Source: DASYXZ01 sp035946625 (GTDB taxonomy: Bacteria; Acidobacteriota; Terriglobia; UBA7540). Taken from it: a DNA stretch of 64,000 nucleotides. Location of the stretch: the NCBI GenBank assembly GCA_035946625.1, contig DASYZE010000045.1, positions 1 through 64,000 on the forward strand, in the 5' to 3' direction. The translations under genes and the position numbers were made by a program. Every line of letters begins with the position of its first letter. The first letter of the stretch is position 1. Below the pieces are notes generated by a model. The model had not been told where the DNA came from, did no database searches, and saw nothing but the letters and a program-made list of their open reading frames with translations. This document shows positions 53,956-63,036 of this stretch, piece after piece.

Positions 53956-56601
53956 TTACTGTGAATCAGGTTTTTTCGGAGGTGGAGTTTGAGGCGGAGG
54001 TGTTTGGCTCTTGCCCTTAAACACAGAAAGGAATCTGCCTAAAACGCCCTTGCTTTTGGGCTTGGCCACAGGATCGGTCGAACTGCCATCCGCCGGGGCC
54101 GCGGGCGTTGTGCCTGCTGCGGTTGGCTGAACTAGGGGCGCAGGTTGGGCGTGGGTTTGCCCGCCGTGCAAAATCTCTCCCAATATCCTGGAAATGCCCG
54201 AAGGCTGGCCGCCCTTAATATCAATAATCCCCGGGGCCATACCCGCGCCCCCCGCCACACTTGGCTCCGTCCCTTCGATAAATATCTCAGAGTGTGTGGA
54301 AGCGGAGTTCACATTGGCGATCAGGTTCGAATCGGTATCGACGGTGGCGGTGACAATGCCTGAGGGGGCTACAAAATCATGAACATCCCGATAAGCCGGG
54401 AGCTCCGTGGCGCTCTTCATAAAATCGGTCCAAATGGGCAATGCGGAACTGGCCCCCGTAAGATTCAACTGCCGGTCGTCATCGTAGCCCACCCAAACCA
54501 CGGCCAGAAGATTGGAAGTGAATCCGGCAAACCAACCATCGTGCAAGGTGCCGGTTTTGCCCGCGGCGGGAAGCCGGAAACCGCGGGCACGGGCCGGATA
54601 ACCTGTTCCGTTGTTGATCACGCTCTCCATGAGGTTGACCATGAGATAGCTGACGCGCGGATCCAGCACCTGGCGGGTGACAGGCGGGTTGCTCCACAAC
54701 GTGTGTCCGGCGGAATCGTTGACTGCCAGGATGCATCGGGGCGCAACGTATTTGCCGCCATTCGAAAAAATAGTGTAGGCGCCTGCAATTTCAACCGGCG
54801 TGGTCACGTAAGCGCCCAGTGCGAGCGCGGGGGTGGAACCAATGTCCTTGTTGATGCCCGCTGCCACCGCCAGATCGCGTACTTTGGCGTAGCCCACCAT
54901 TTCCGCCAGGCTGACCGTGGCGTTGTTCAGAGAGAGCATGAGGGCCTGCCGCAGCGTTACTTCCCCATGATATTCCTGCATATAATTGCCCGGTTCGTAG
55001 GGCTGGTCCGCGAAATCAAAAGTGGTGGGCTCATCCTTCAAAATGGTGGCGGGGGTGATGAGAGGTTGCGACCCATCCACTCCCGAGCTCAAGGCGGCGG
55101 CGTAGACGAAAGGCTTGAAGGAAGACCCGGGCTGACGCCGGGCCAGAGCGTGATTCAATTGGCTTACGCCGTAATTGCGCCCCCCAACCAGTGCCTTCAC
55201 CACGCCCGTATGCGGGTCTAACACGACCATGGCAAGCTGTGGCTGGTTGGGGTCGCCTGGGTGAGCGTTCTTTCGGCGCCTTTTCTTCAGCTCCTGGTCC
55301 ACTTCGGCGATCCCGGACCGCGCCCCATTGGAAGCCGCTTCCTGAAGGTCCATATCCAACGAGGTATAAATGCGGTAGCTTTGCGAGAGCAAGTCTTGCT
55401 CGGAAAATCTTTCCAGCAGTTGATCCCTGACCATATCGACGAAAAAAGGCGCTTGGCTTCCCTCCACATTCCGCTGCGCGAGTCCCAAGGGCGCCGCGAT
55501 CGCTCGCTCGGCTTCCGAGGCAGAAATAGCTTCCGTCTCCACCATCCGGCGCAGCACGTAATTCCGGCGCTCGATCGCGCGCTGAGGATTTCGATATGGC
55601 GAGTAAAGGTTGGGACCCCGGATCAATCCGGCAAGCAGGGCGGCTTCCGGCAAGGTCAAGCTGCCCACATCCTTGTTAAAATAAGCGCTGGCGGCCTCGC
55701 CAAAGCCTTCCACGGAGAAACTTCCCCGCTGGCCCAGATAGATCTGGTTGGCGTACATCTCAAAGATCTGCTCTTTGCTCAACCGCTGCTCGAGCATCAA
55801 TGCCAAACAGGCCTGCTTCACTTTGACGCTCCACGTCCGGTCGCGGTTCAGGAAGAACTCGCGCGCCAATTGCATAGTCAGTGTGCTGCCACCCTGCAGC
55901 CCGTGATCGCCGCGCAAGTCGGCAGCGGCGGCGCCTAAGACGCGGTAGATACTCACTCCGTAGTGGGAGAAAAAGCGATGGTCTTCCGCCGCCAGAACCG
56001 CGTCCACGAGGACTTTGGGGATGTCCTGGTATCGCAACAAGAGCCTTTTGGACCGGCCGCGGTCAAATACCGTAGTGAGTACCTCGGGCTCGAGCCAGTA
56101 GTTCTCCAGTGAGGCGGGCCGGTTGATGGTGGTGATGGATGCGATTTGGCCACCCTTGAAGACCAGCGCGGCCGGACCTTCCTGAATCTGGTCGCCATGG
56201 AAAAAAGATGTGGGACCGGGGTAAATTTCCAGACGATTCCCCGAAAGTTTGTACGTTCCGACGTTGGAGCCGGCTTCGCCTTCGGCGTAAAAGGCTTTCC
56301 GCAACCGGGCAGCAATAGTGGCAGGGGTAGCCGGTTGCCCCACTCGTATTTCCGCCGGAGCGGCATAGACCAGTGAAGCATTGGCAAAAACGTCGCCGCT
56401 CAGTCGCGCGTCAATAATCCGCGCAAATCGAACGTAGTAATAGGTGAAAATCCCCAACCCCACAAGCATCGTCAGCAGGCCGGCGGCCAATAGGGTTTTT
56501 TGCCACCAAGCCCACCCTGAAAAGAATGCACTTATCCTGGTAGTCCGCAACTTTCCGGACTTGGCTGGCTTGCGAGTTTCCGGTGTTGGCCGTTGAGGCA
56601 C
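53956..56601 (-). CDS. Bifunctional penicillin-binding protein (class A, PBP1B-like)
   Basis: 881 residues. GTG start at 56601, three bases after the upstream gene. Basic N-terminus, single helix at about 35-57, a UB2H-like small domain near 80-160, glycosyltransferase family 51 domain (AAEDHRFFSHYGVSIYRVLG, LQGGSTLTMQLAREFFLNRD) and a transpeptidase domain with GSSFKPF (SxxK), SLNN (SxN) and GKTGT. A long Pro/Lys-rich tail follows the domain. It polymerises and cross-links peptidoglycan. UB2H is the LpoB docking site in E. coli; no LpoB gene was seen, but the TPR neighbour could take such a role (inference). Confidence 0.95.
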   Translation of the reverse strand: MPQRPTPETRKPAKSGKLRTTRISAFFSGWAWWQKTLLAAGLLTMLVGLGIFTYYYVRFARIIDARLSGDVFANASLVYAAPAEIRVGQPATPATIAARLRKAFYAEGEAGSNVGTYKLSGNRLEIYPGPTSFFHGDQIQEGPAALVFKGGQIASITTINRPASLENYWLEPEVLTTVFDRGRSKRLLLRYQDIPKVLVDAVLAAEDHRFFSHYGVSIYRVLGAAAADLRGDHGLQGGSTLTMQLAREFFLNRDRTWSVKVKQACLALMLEQRLSKEQIFEMYANQIYLGQRGSFSVEGFGEAASAYFNKDVGSLTLPEAALLAGLIRGPNLYSPYRNPQRAIERRNYVLRRMVETEAISASEAERAIAAPLGLAQRNVEGSQAPFFVDMVRDQLLERFSEQDLLSQSYRIYTSLDMDLQEAASNGARSGIAEVDQELKKRRRKNAHPGDPNQPQLAMVVLDPHTGVVKALVGGRNYGVSQLNHALARRQPGSSFKPFVYAAALSSGVDGSQPLITPATILKDEPTTFDFADQPYEPGNYMQEYHGEVTLRQALMLSLNNATVSLAEMVGYAKVRDLAVAAGINKDIGSTPALALGAYVTTPVEIAGAYTIFSNGGKYVAPRCILAVNDSAGHTLWSNPPVTRQVLDPRVSYLMVNLMESVINNGTGYPARARGFRLPAAGKTGTLHDGWFAGFTSNLLAVVWVGYDDDRQLNLTGASSALPIWTDFMKSATELPAYRDVHDFVAPSGIVTATVDTDSNLIANVNSASTHSEIFIEGTEPSVAGGAGMAPGIIDIKGGQPSGISRILGEILHGGQTHAQPAPLVQPTAAGTTPAAPADGSSTDPVAKPKSKGVLGRFLSVFKGKSQTPPPQTPPPKKPDSQ

Positions 56602-56604
56602 GGT

Positions 56605-56964
56605 TTATAACGCGTTGTTCGAGGCCGAGGGAGTGAAATGCATTTCAAAGGTGTAAAACTTCAAATCGACGGGGACATTGTAATCCAGGTCGATGGTGAC
56701 CCTGGTCCCCACTTGGACTTTGATGTCTTCACGAGTGACGGGAAGGTCCAAATCCTTGGCGTAACCCAGAACCTTGTTTTGGACCGCATCCACCGAAGCC
56801 CGGTCCACTGTGGCTTGGATGGCCAGATCGTGGATGTCGTTATTCAGCTCGTAATTGGCCACATAAATGGGAATGACCTTAAAGGCGGTCCACCCCACCA
56901 AGGCAAGGAAAATGATCGTAAAGATCAGTTTCGCGCTCCCAGCTCCCTTTTCCGACCGTCGCAT
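56605..56964 (-). CDS. Small membrane protein, DUF4845-like
   Basis: 119 residues: one helix at about 12-33 (SAKLIFTIIFLALVGWTAFK) and a small periplasmic domain ending FTPSASNNAL. Pattern VIPIYVANYELNNDIHDLAI and TRVTIDLDYNVPVDLKFYTF resemble DUF4845 proteins. Ribosome site GGAGGGG before the ATG. It precedes the PBP gene with a three-base gap, implying translational coupling. Function unknown. Confidence 0.82.
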   Translation of the reverse strand: MRRSEKGAGSAKLIFTIIFLALVGWTAFKVIPIYVANYELNNDIHDLAIQATVDRASVDAVQNKVLGYAKDLDLPVTREDIKVQVGTRVTIDLDYNVPVDLKFYTFEMHFTPSASNNAL

Positions 56965-56995
56965 AACCCCTCCGGGTTGGAGATGAATGATCGCG

Positions 56996-58690
56996 CTAGC
57001 GGAGATGCTTTTCCTTCAAAATTCTTACTGCATCCTCCATTTTAACATCCTCAATTTGCTTTGTCGAGCGCTGGAATATTTCCGCCAACCCCTGCTCATA
57101 CTTGCGCTTCCCCAGGGTGACTCGCAACGGCACCCCGATCAGGTCCGCGTCCTTGAACTTCACTCCCGGCCGCTCAGCCCGATCGTCAAAAAGCACATCA
57201 ATGGACTGGTCTTGCATTTCTCTGTACATCTTTTCCGCCGCCGAGCGGATGAACGAGTCATCCATGTTGGCCGCCGTCAGGATGACGTCAAAGGGGGCAA
57301 TCGCTCGAGGCAGGAACATTCCGTCCTTATCGTGGTTCTGCTCGGCCGCCGCGCTCAGAATGCGCTCCAGCCCAATGCCGTAAGAACCCATCACCAGGGG
57401 ACCTTCCCTGCCATTGGAGTCCAGCACATTGGCGTGCATCGTTTCAGAGTAGCGCCGCCCCAGTTTGAAAACGTGGCCCAGCTCAACTGTCACCACCACG
57501 CGCAGGTGGTTGCCGCACCGGATGCACAAATCTCCCGTGACCGCAATGCGCAGGTCGCGAAATTCGGCCATAAAATCCCGCCCCGGTGTAACGTTGCGAA
57601 GGTGCGTGTCATCTCGATTGGCGCCGGTCACCATGTTCCTGCGGCCTTCGAGTGACCGATCGGCGAGCAGCCTTACTCCTTTCAAACCTACCGGCCCCAG
57701 CGAACCAAGATTGGCCCCATGCAGCTTTAACGCTTCTTCGGGAGTGGCGGGCCTAAACACGTCAGTGCCGAGTGCTATGGCCAGTTTCGTCTCGCTCAGC
57801 GTGTGGTCGCCACGAAGCAGCAACACCACAGGCTTACTATCCACGATGTAAACCAAAGTCTTGATCATCCGCGTTGGACTCTCTCCCGTAAAGCGGACCA
57901 AATCGTCAATCGTCTTTTGGGCCGGGGTCGGGAAGGCTTCCGGAGGGGAGTCGCCGGGTAGATCCTCTACCGGAGGCGCTTTGGCTTCCGCCTTCTCCAA
58001 GTTGGCTGCGTATCCGCAGTCGCACACGGCCACGGAATCCTCGCCCGCTTCGGTGGGCGCGGTAAATTCACCGGATACTTTCCCGCCCATCATCCCCGAA
58101 TAGGCTTCCACGTACATAAACTTCAATCCACAGCGCTCAAAAATGCGCGTGTAAGCGTCCACATGCTTCTGGTAGCTCACATCCAGGCCGGCGTCATCCA
58201 GGTCAAAAGAGTAGGAATCCTTCATCATGAATTGGCGCAGGCGCAACAAGCCGGACTTGGGCCGGGGCTCATCGCGAAACTTGGGCTGAATCTGGTACCA
58301 GATTTGGGGAAGTTGCTTATAGGACCGCAACTCGCCGCGGGCGATGTTGGTCATTTCCTCTTCGTGCGTCATCCCCAGGCAAAGGTCGTGCTGGCCGCGG
58401 TCCTTGAGCTTGAACATCACATCCACGGAATCCCAGCGCCCGCTCTCCTTCCAAAGCTCGCCCGGATTCAAGGCGGGCAAGTAGAATTCCTGCCCGCCAA
58501 TGCGGTTCATCTCCTCGCGGATGATCTGCTCAATCTTCAGGAACGACTTGTGGGCCAGATACAGGTGGGCGTAAATCCCCGCCGCAACCTGGCGCACGTA
58601 ACCGGCGCGCAGCAGGAATCGGTGGCTGGGCACTTCCGCATCCGCAGGCACTTCACGCAAAGTGGGAATAAAGGCTTGGCTCCAACGCAT
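56996..58690 (-). CDS. proS: Prolyl-tRNA synthetase, bacterial type with editing insertion
   Basis: 564 residues. Class II catalytic core in the N-terminal part (MRWSQAFIPTLREVPADAEV, MTHEEEMTNIARGELRSYKQ, QIQPKFRDEPRPKSGLLRLR), YbaK-like editing domain inserted near residues 235-390 (VYIVDSKPVVLLLRGDHTLS), then motif 3 (MGSYGIGLERILSAAAEQNH) and the anticodon-binding domain. It charges tRNA-Pro. Ribosome site GGAG before the ATG. It is first in the minus-strand run and followed by the DUF4845-like gene. Confidence 0.97.
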   Translation of the reverse strand: MRWSQAFIPTLREVPADAEVPSHRFLLRAGYVRQVAAGIYAHLYLAHKSFLKIEQIIREEMNRIGGQEFYLPALNPGELWKESGRWDSVDVMFKLKDRGQHDLCLGMTHEEEMTNIARGELRSYKQLPQIWYQIQPKFRDEPRPKSGLLRLRQFMMKDSYSFDLDDAGLDVSYQKHVDAYTRIFERCGLKFMYVEAYSGMMGGKVSGEFTAPTEAGEDSVAVCDCGYAANLEKAEAKAPPVEDLPGDSPPEAFPTPAQKTIDDLVRFTGESPTRMIKTLVYIVDSKPVVLLLRGDHTLSETKLAIALGTDVFRPATPEEALKLHGANLGSLGPVGLKGVRLLADRSLEGRRNMVTGANRDDTHLRNVTPGRDFMAEFRDLRIAVTGDLCIRCGNHLRVVVTVELGHVFKLGRRYSETMHANVLDSNGREGPLVMGSYGIGLERILSAAAEQNHDKDGMFLPRAIAPFDVILTAANMDDSFIRSAAEKMYREMQDQSIDVLFDDRAERPGVKFKDADLIGVPLRVTLGKRKYEQGLAEIFQRSTKQIEDVKMEDAVRILKEKHLR

Positions 58691-58799
58691 TATCTCCGCC
58701 TTTCACGAGCGACTGTATCTTGATGTAAATGAGCTTCCGTGCAAATCAACATCCATTGTTAAAGATGCGCGACGGGATTGTCAAGAAATGGGTCAGCCC

Positions 58800-58890
58800 G
58801 GTGGTGACTCATTTTGATTTAGTAGAGCCGGGCTTGAGCCCGGCAAGTGCCGCCCTGAAGGGCGGCGCTACGTCAAAATGCGTCACCACC
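58800..58890 (+). repeat. REP-like element, copy B (91 bp)
   Basis: Same length as copy A at 16177-16267 and in opposite orientation. Outer ends GGTGGTGACTCATTTTGA and TCAAAATGCGTCACCACC pair with one mismatch, enclosing the palindromes GCCGGGCTTGAGCCCGGC and GCCGCCCTGAAGGGCGGC. It lies in the divergent gap between proS and the antiporter. Confidence 0.93.
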
Positions 58891-58955
58891 GTCAGCCCCA
58901 ACCACCGGTCAAGCCCCCTGGTATCCAAATACCAGACTAATAAATGAGGTTTCGA

Positions 58956-58961
58956 TATAAT
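58956..58961 (+). promoter_or_regulatory. TATAAT six bases before the antiporter ATG (possible leaderless start)
   Basis: TATAAT-CCTGAA-ATG; the -35 region 17 bases upstream (CAGACT) matches three of six. No ribosome site between -10 and ATG, so the transcript would start at about the ATG. Compare 14018-14023. Confidence 0.5.
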
Positions 58962-58967
58962 CCTGAA

Positions 58968-60242
58968 ATGAATCTGCCGGATGTCTTTGGCCTGTTGGGT
59001 GGACTACTGGCGCTCGCCTTTCTGGCCAACCGGCTGTTCCGCATCACCCGCGTGCCCGACGTCATTGTTCTGATGGCAGTAGGCCTTGCCCTGGGGCCCG
59101 GCCTGCACCTGGTGGACGCCAGCAGCCTGAAGCCAGTCACAGACTTCTTTGGCACCCTCGCCCTGGTCCTGATCCTTTTCCAAGGCGGGCTGGAGCTTGA
59201 AGTCCGCGACACCGTGCGGCATTTTCCGGCCGGCCTGCTGCTTTCGGTTTACGCCTACCTCCTTAGTACTATGTTCGTGGCTTACGTCTTCCACCGCAAC
59301 CAGGGCTCTTCCATTGAGACTGCATTACTGGTAGGAGGGGTATTCGGATGCACCAGCAGCGCCATCATCCTCCCTGTCCTTCAACAAATTGAAGTCAGCA
59401 AGCCCGTCCGCATCACCATGTTGCTTGATGCATCGCTCAGCGACACCCTGGCCGTCCTGATGGTTGGTATTCTCCTTACCCTTCACGTCTCAGGCGGGCA
59501 GATTGCTTCGCAATTCCTGGAACAAATCGCATTCCAGTTTTCGGTTTCCACCGCCGTGGCGTTGCTCGCTGCTTTCGCCTGGTCGTATCTCCTTCCGGTC
59601 ATGTCGGAGCAGCGTTTTTGGCAGGCCCTCACTTTTTCCGCCGTGCTTTTGCTCTACGCCGGAATGGAGTGGATTCACGCCAATGGATTGATTGCAGTGC
59701 TGATCTTCGGCCTGGGGATTGCCAACTTCCATCGCCTTAATCGCAACACTTTAGCTCCCACGCTCGGTTCTGAACCGGCGAGCGGGCACGCCCAAATCCA
59801 CCATTTCCATTCCGAACTCGCCTTCCTGGTTCGTTCATTCTTTTTTGTGCTGATCGGCTTGATTGTGGACCTGAAAGGCCTGCTCCATTACGGCTTGTTG
59901 GTGGGTGGATTGGTGGGTGCTTTGGCCCTCGCCCGCTGGCTTGCCGTGCGGGCCACATGGTGGGCGTGGCGCGACGCCGGCCCCCTCGAAAAGGAATTAC
60001 CCATGTGGATCCAGCCCCGCGGACTCATCACCGTCGTCCTGGCCCTGCAAGTCATTGAAGCGCGCGGACCTTCCTTCAATTTTCTGATCCAGGTTGCCTT
60101 TGCCGTGGTTCTGGCCACCAACATCCTGGTGATCATCGGCAGCATCCGCGCCAGCCGAATCGCCGCCCGCGCCGCCGCCGCGCCAGCGCTCGAGCGGGCT
60201 CATTTGGCAGTGCAGGAAAAGGGATCATCGACGCTGGGATAG
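58968..60242 (+). CDS. Cation:proton antiporter (CPA1-type, Na+/H+ exchanger domain)
   Basis: 424 residues from the ATG at 58968; an in-frame ATG 8 codons upstream cannot be excluded. About 12 helices: LFGLLGGLLALAFLANRLFR, VIVLMAVGLALGPGLHLV, TLALVLILFQGGLELEVRD (GGLE motif), GGVFGCTSSAIILPVLQQIE, MLLDASLSDTLAVLMVGILL, and a late WIQPRGLITVVLALQVIE. The ion site carries DASLSD in place of the usual ND/DD pattern, so stoichiometry cannot be stated. Alkali-cation or pH homeostasis in the inner membrane. Confidence 0.88.
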   Translation: MNLPDVFGLLGGLLALAFLANRLFRITRVPDVIVLMAVGLALGPGLHLVDASSLKPVTDFFGTLALVLILFQGGLELEVRDTVRHFPAGLLLSVYAYLLSTMFVAYVFHRNQGSSIETALLVGGVFGCTSSAIILPVLQQIEVSKPVRITMLLDASLSDTLAVLMVGILLTLHVSGGQIASQFLEQIAFQFSVSTAVALLAAFAWSYLLPVMSEQRFWQALTFSAVLLLYAGMEWIHANGLIAVLIFGLGIANFHRLNRNTLAPTLGSEPASGHAQIHHFHSELAFLVRSFFFVLIGLIVDLKGLLHYGLLVGGLVGALALARWLAVRATWWAWRDAGPLEKELPMWIQPRGLITVVLALQVIEARGPSFNFLIQVAFAVVLATNILVIIGSIRASRIAARAAAAPALERAHLAVQEKGSSTLG

Positions 60243-60393
60243 CCGCGCTCACCTTGAACCAGAGGGGGCAGAGGGGGTTGTCACTGCACAAAACACCGCG
60301 CCCAGAAAAACGCTCAACCCGGCTCCCGCCATTTTTCTCACAGCCTCTGCGGCGGGATGTTAGAATGTATCGAAGATTTAAGGAGAAAGGCAA

Positions 60394-61683
60394 ATGAACC
60401 CAGGCAATTCAATTTTTGCCCGGCCGCTCGCCGAGGCCGATCCCGAAATCGCGCGCTCCATCGAGCAGGAAGTCGACCGCCAGGCCCGCACGATTGAGCT
60501 GATCGCGTCGGAAAATTTTGTCAGCGAGGCGGTGCTCGAAGCTCTGGGCTCGCCGCTAACCAACAAATACGCCGAAGGTCTGCCGGGCAAGCGCTATTAC
60601 GGCGGGTGCGAGTTTGTGGACGTGGCCGAAACTCTGGCCATCGAGCGCGCCAAAAAACTTTTTAACGCCGAGCACGCCAACGTCCAGCCGCACTCGGGCG
60701 CGCAGGCCAATCAGGCCGTTTATATGTCCGTCCTCAAACCGGGCGACACGGTGCTGGGCATGAACCTGGCTCACGGTGGACACCTGACCCACGGGCATCC
60801 CATGAATTTTTCCGGCAAGATGTACAAGATCATTCCCTACGGCGTGCGCCAGGACACTGAAACCATCGATTACGATGAGCTGGAACGCCTGGCGGTCGAG
60901 CACCATCCCCAAATGATCATTGCCGGCGCCAGCGCCTATCCGCGCCTGCTGGATTTCGAGCGTTTCGGAACCATTGCAAAAAGAGTCGGCGCGGTTTTGA
61001 TGGTGGATATGGCCCACATCGCCGGGCTGGTGGCGGCGGACCTTCATCCCAGCCCCTTCCCTCACGCCGATTTTGTGACCACCACCACCCACAAAACGCT
61101 GCGCGGACCGCGCGGCGGTATGGTCTTCTGCAAAACCCAATACGCCAAAGACCTCGACAAAATTGTTTTCCCCGGCATCCAGGGCGGACCCCTGATGCAC
61201 GTGATCGCCGCCAAGGCCGTCTGCTTTCATGAAGCGCTGCAACCCGCGTTTCGCGATTACCAGAAGCAGATTGTGGCCAACGCCAAAGTGCTGGCGGAAA
61301 CGCTGGCCCACGCGGGCTTCCGCATCGTCTCGGGCGGAACAGACAATCACTTGATGCTGGTGGACGTTTTCTCCAAGAAGGTGACCGGCAAGCAGGCCCA
61401 GCAGGCGCTGGAATCGGTCAGCATCACTGTTAATAAGAATGCTATACCCTTTGATGTAAATCCTCCCGCCACCGCCAGCGGCATTCGCGTGGGCACGCCC
61501 GCGGTCACCACGCGCCGAATGAAAGAACCGGAGATGAAGCGCATCGGCGGATGGATGGCCGAAGTGCTGCACAATCTGGAAAATGAGTCGGTGCTCAAGC
61601 GCGTGCGCAGTGAAGTGGAAACGCTGACGGAGAAATTCCCGCTCTACGAAAACCGGCGCGTGCCAACCGCGAGCAAGGTTTAG
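60394..61683 (+). CDS. glyA: Serine hydroxymethyltransferase
   Basis: 429 residues. PLP enzyme converting serine and tetrahydrofolate to glycine and methylene-THF. Motifs: ELIASENFVSEAVLEALGSP, KRYYGGCEFVDVAETLAIER, MVDMAHIAGLVAAD, and FVTTTTHKTLRGPRGG with the PLP-binding lysine near residue 235. Ribosome site AAGGAG before the ATG. Length is normal. It supplies one-carbon units for the SAM cycle genes metK and ahcY elsewhere in the window. Confidence 0.97.
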   Translation: MNPGNSIFARPLAEADPEIARSIEQEVDRQARTIELIASENFVSEAVLEALGSPLTNKYAEGLPGKRYYGGCEFVDVAETLAIERAKKLFNAEHANVQPHSGAQANQAVYMSVLKPGDTVLGMNLAHGGHLTHGHPMNFSGKMYKIIPYGVRQDTETIDYDELERLAVEHHPQMIIAGASAYPRLLDFERFGTIAKRVGAVLMVDMAHIAGLVAADLHPSPFPHADFVTTTTHKTLRGPRGGMVFCKTQYAKDLDKIVFPGIQGGPLMHVIAAKAVCFHEALQPAFRDYQKQIVANAKVLAETLAHAGFRIVSGGTDNHLMLVDVFSKKVTGKQAQQALESVSITVNKNAIPFDVNPPATASGIRVGTPAVTTRRMKEPEMKRIGGWMAEVLHNLENESVLKRVRSEVETLTEKFPLYENRRVPTASKV

Positions 61684-61694
61684 AGGGGCTATGG

Positions 61695-62015
61695 ATGGTA
61701 TACTTCAGTTGCCCTTATCTTCACGGGGAGGTCGAGTAAAGTAAGGACCGCGAGACATATATTGCCGAACGACACCCGGAACTCCTATCGGCCCTTCAAA
61801 GTCGCATCTCGGAGACCTTGTCAAATCCAGAACAGGTCAGGCGAAGCGCCCGGGCCGCAAACGCTCACTTGTTTTCGCGGTCGTTTCCAGATCTCAAGCG
61901 GGGAAATGATGTGGTCGTAGTCGTCGTCACCGAGGACAAGGAACGACACTGGATCATCACGGCCTACGTAACGAGGAAGCTGGCAGAAGGAGACATCATA
62001 TGGAAGCGAAGCTGA
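61695..62015 (+). pseudogene. PBECR/DUF4258-like putative RNase toxin, in-frame stop at codon 15
   Basis: Read through, the frame from ATG at 61695 gives VYFSCPYLHGEVE, TAA at 61737-61739, then SKDRETYIAERHPELLSALQ, SRISETLSNPEQVRRSARAA, LFSRSFPDLKRGNDVVVVVV and RHWIITAYVTRKLAEGD. Similar proteins carry Leu at the stop position, so a single base change explains it. Known members belong to nuclease-like toxin families (PBECR type). GAGGGG precedes the ATG. A truncated restart at TTG 61818 would lack the N-terminal strands. The 3' end overlaps the DUF2283 gene by 16 bases. Confidence 0.8.
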
Positions 62016-62233
62016 CTTTCAAGTACGACCGCGAAGCAGATATCCTCCACATCGATAAGTGCCCTCCTTATCCGGACCAGGAGTCGGAGGAGCTGGGCGA
62101 TGATGTGATCGCCAGGCTGAATCCTGGCACCAAGCAAGTTGAGAACTTCGAAATTCTCTTTTTCTCGACTCGGCTCTTGCGTAGTGATTTGTTTCAATTG
62201 CCCGTCACCGCAGATCTCAGGCTGACCTTATAA
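62000..62233 (+). CDS. DUF2283 family protein (putative antitoxin partner)
   Basis: 77 residues with the DUF2283 pattern: TFKYDREADILHIDKCPPYP, ELGDDVIARLNPGTKQVENF, then EILFFSTRLLRSDLF. DUF2283 genes commonly follow DUF4258/PBECR-like genes and are suspected antitoxins. It overlaps the broken partner by 16 bases, and the upstream frame still covers its ribosome site region (AAGGAGACATCAT). Confidence 0.82.
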   Translation: MEAKLTFKYDREADILHIDKCPPYPDQESEELGDDVIARLNPGTKQVENFEILFFSTRLLRSDLFQLPVTADLRLTL

Positions 62234-62314
62234 TGATTTCCTTTGGCCCAAAGGAACGGGAGGCGCTGACCGAGGGGGTTCCACTTTATGAAAGCCGCCT
62301 CTCCCTTGCTACTG

Positions 62315-62416
62315 GCGCTCACCGGCCTTGAACATCGTCCACGGGCCGGCCTTCATGTCCAGAAGTTTGGGCGCCATCCAGGAATATTCGGGATGGGATT
62401 TTAGGAAGGGCCCGGC
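62315..62416 (-). repeat. 102-bp direct repeat, copy 1: 3'-end fragment of a C45-like gene
   Basis: It matches 63123-63224 with four mismatches at a fixed offset of 808 bases, same orientation. It encodes, on the minus strand, the C-terminal residues PEYSWMAPKLLDMKAGPWTM of the C45/phospholipase-B-like family, ending FKAGERQ and a TAG. Upstream of 62416 similarity stops abruptly, so it is a truncated gene end. Confidence 0.88.
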
Positions 62417-62477
62417 ACCAATGCGGGGATCTGCACTGCTCGCTCGTCCAAGCTGATCTTTGGCTGGCCGGCAACCG

Positions 62478-62701
62478 TTATGTCCTCAGAAAATTCTCGA
62501 CATCAATTCCCGCCTCGCGAAGGATCGCGCGAAGTGTTCCCTCGGCCATATCGCGTGCGTAGTGGGGAACAGACACCTTGCGCCCGTGACGGCATGGCGC
62601 CATAGTTCGTGGCTTCCCGCGCCGACGCGGTCGAAAACAAATCCAAAAGCGCGAAGGCGTCGAGCCACTTCACGGTACTTGAAGCCGGAAAGTCGGCCCA
62701 T
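62478..62701 (-). pseudogene. hicA: HicA-type toxin, frameshifted
   Basis: The 5' half reads MGRLSGFKYREVARRLRAFG and GAGSHELWRHAVTG, with the catalytic His in GSHELW. The proper second half, GRKVSVPHYARDMAEGTLRA and ILREAGIDVENFLRT to TAA at 62480-62478, is in another frame. One missing base near 62581-62590 (ACGGGCGC for ACGGGGCGC) explains it. As it stands, translation ends 71 residues later with a foreign tail. Either a true loss of toxin or a base-call error. ATG overlaps the hicB stop (TGATG). Confidence 0.82.
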
Positions 62702-62997
62702 CAGCGGATACCGACAGGCACCAGAAGATCGAGGGTTGTTGGGCTGAGTTTGGCAAGCGCGGGAGGAACCGGATCACCATGATCCAAGCAGCTTTCGACA
62801 ATTTTGCGCGTCAACCCCTGGGCGATTTCGACCGCTTCCATTACGCTTCGTCCTTCGGCCACCAAACCTGGAACGTCGGGGCTGGTGGCAACGTAACCGC
62901 CTTCTTCTAAAGGTTCGAGATGCAACCGAATCGTTGCTTCATCAACTCTGGTGAGATGCTGCCGGTGTTTCATCTCTCTTTTGCGCTTGATCGCCAT
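62701..62997 (-). CDS. hicB: HicB-like antitoxin
   Basis: 98 residues with the HicB partial RNase-H-like fold: RLHLEPLEEGGYVATSPDVP and GLVAEGRSVMEAVEIAQGLT. It neutralises HicA by masking its active site and usually represses the operon. The antitoxin-first order and overlap with hicA are normal variants. Ribosome site CGGAGTG before the ATG. Confidence 0.88.
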   Translation of the reverse strand: MAIKRKREMKHRQHLTRVDEATIRLHLEPLEEGGYVATSPDVPGLVAEGRSVMEAVEIAQGLTRKIVESCLDHGDPVPPALAKLSPTTLDLLVPVGIR

Positions 62998-63027
62998 GGG
63001 TTGTTACACTCCGTGCGAGATAGTGCG

Positions 63028-63036
63028 ATTATAACA
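63028..63036 (-). promoter_or_regulatory. Extended -10 promoter TGTTATAAT for hicBA
   Basis: On the minus strand TGT precedes a perfect TATAAT, an extended -10 element that needs little -35 contact. Predicted start about 25 bases before the hicB ATG. Confidence 0.6.
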
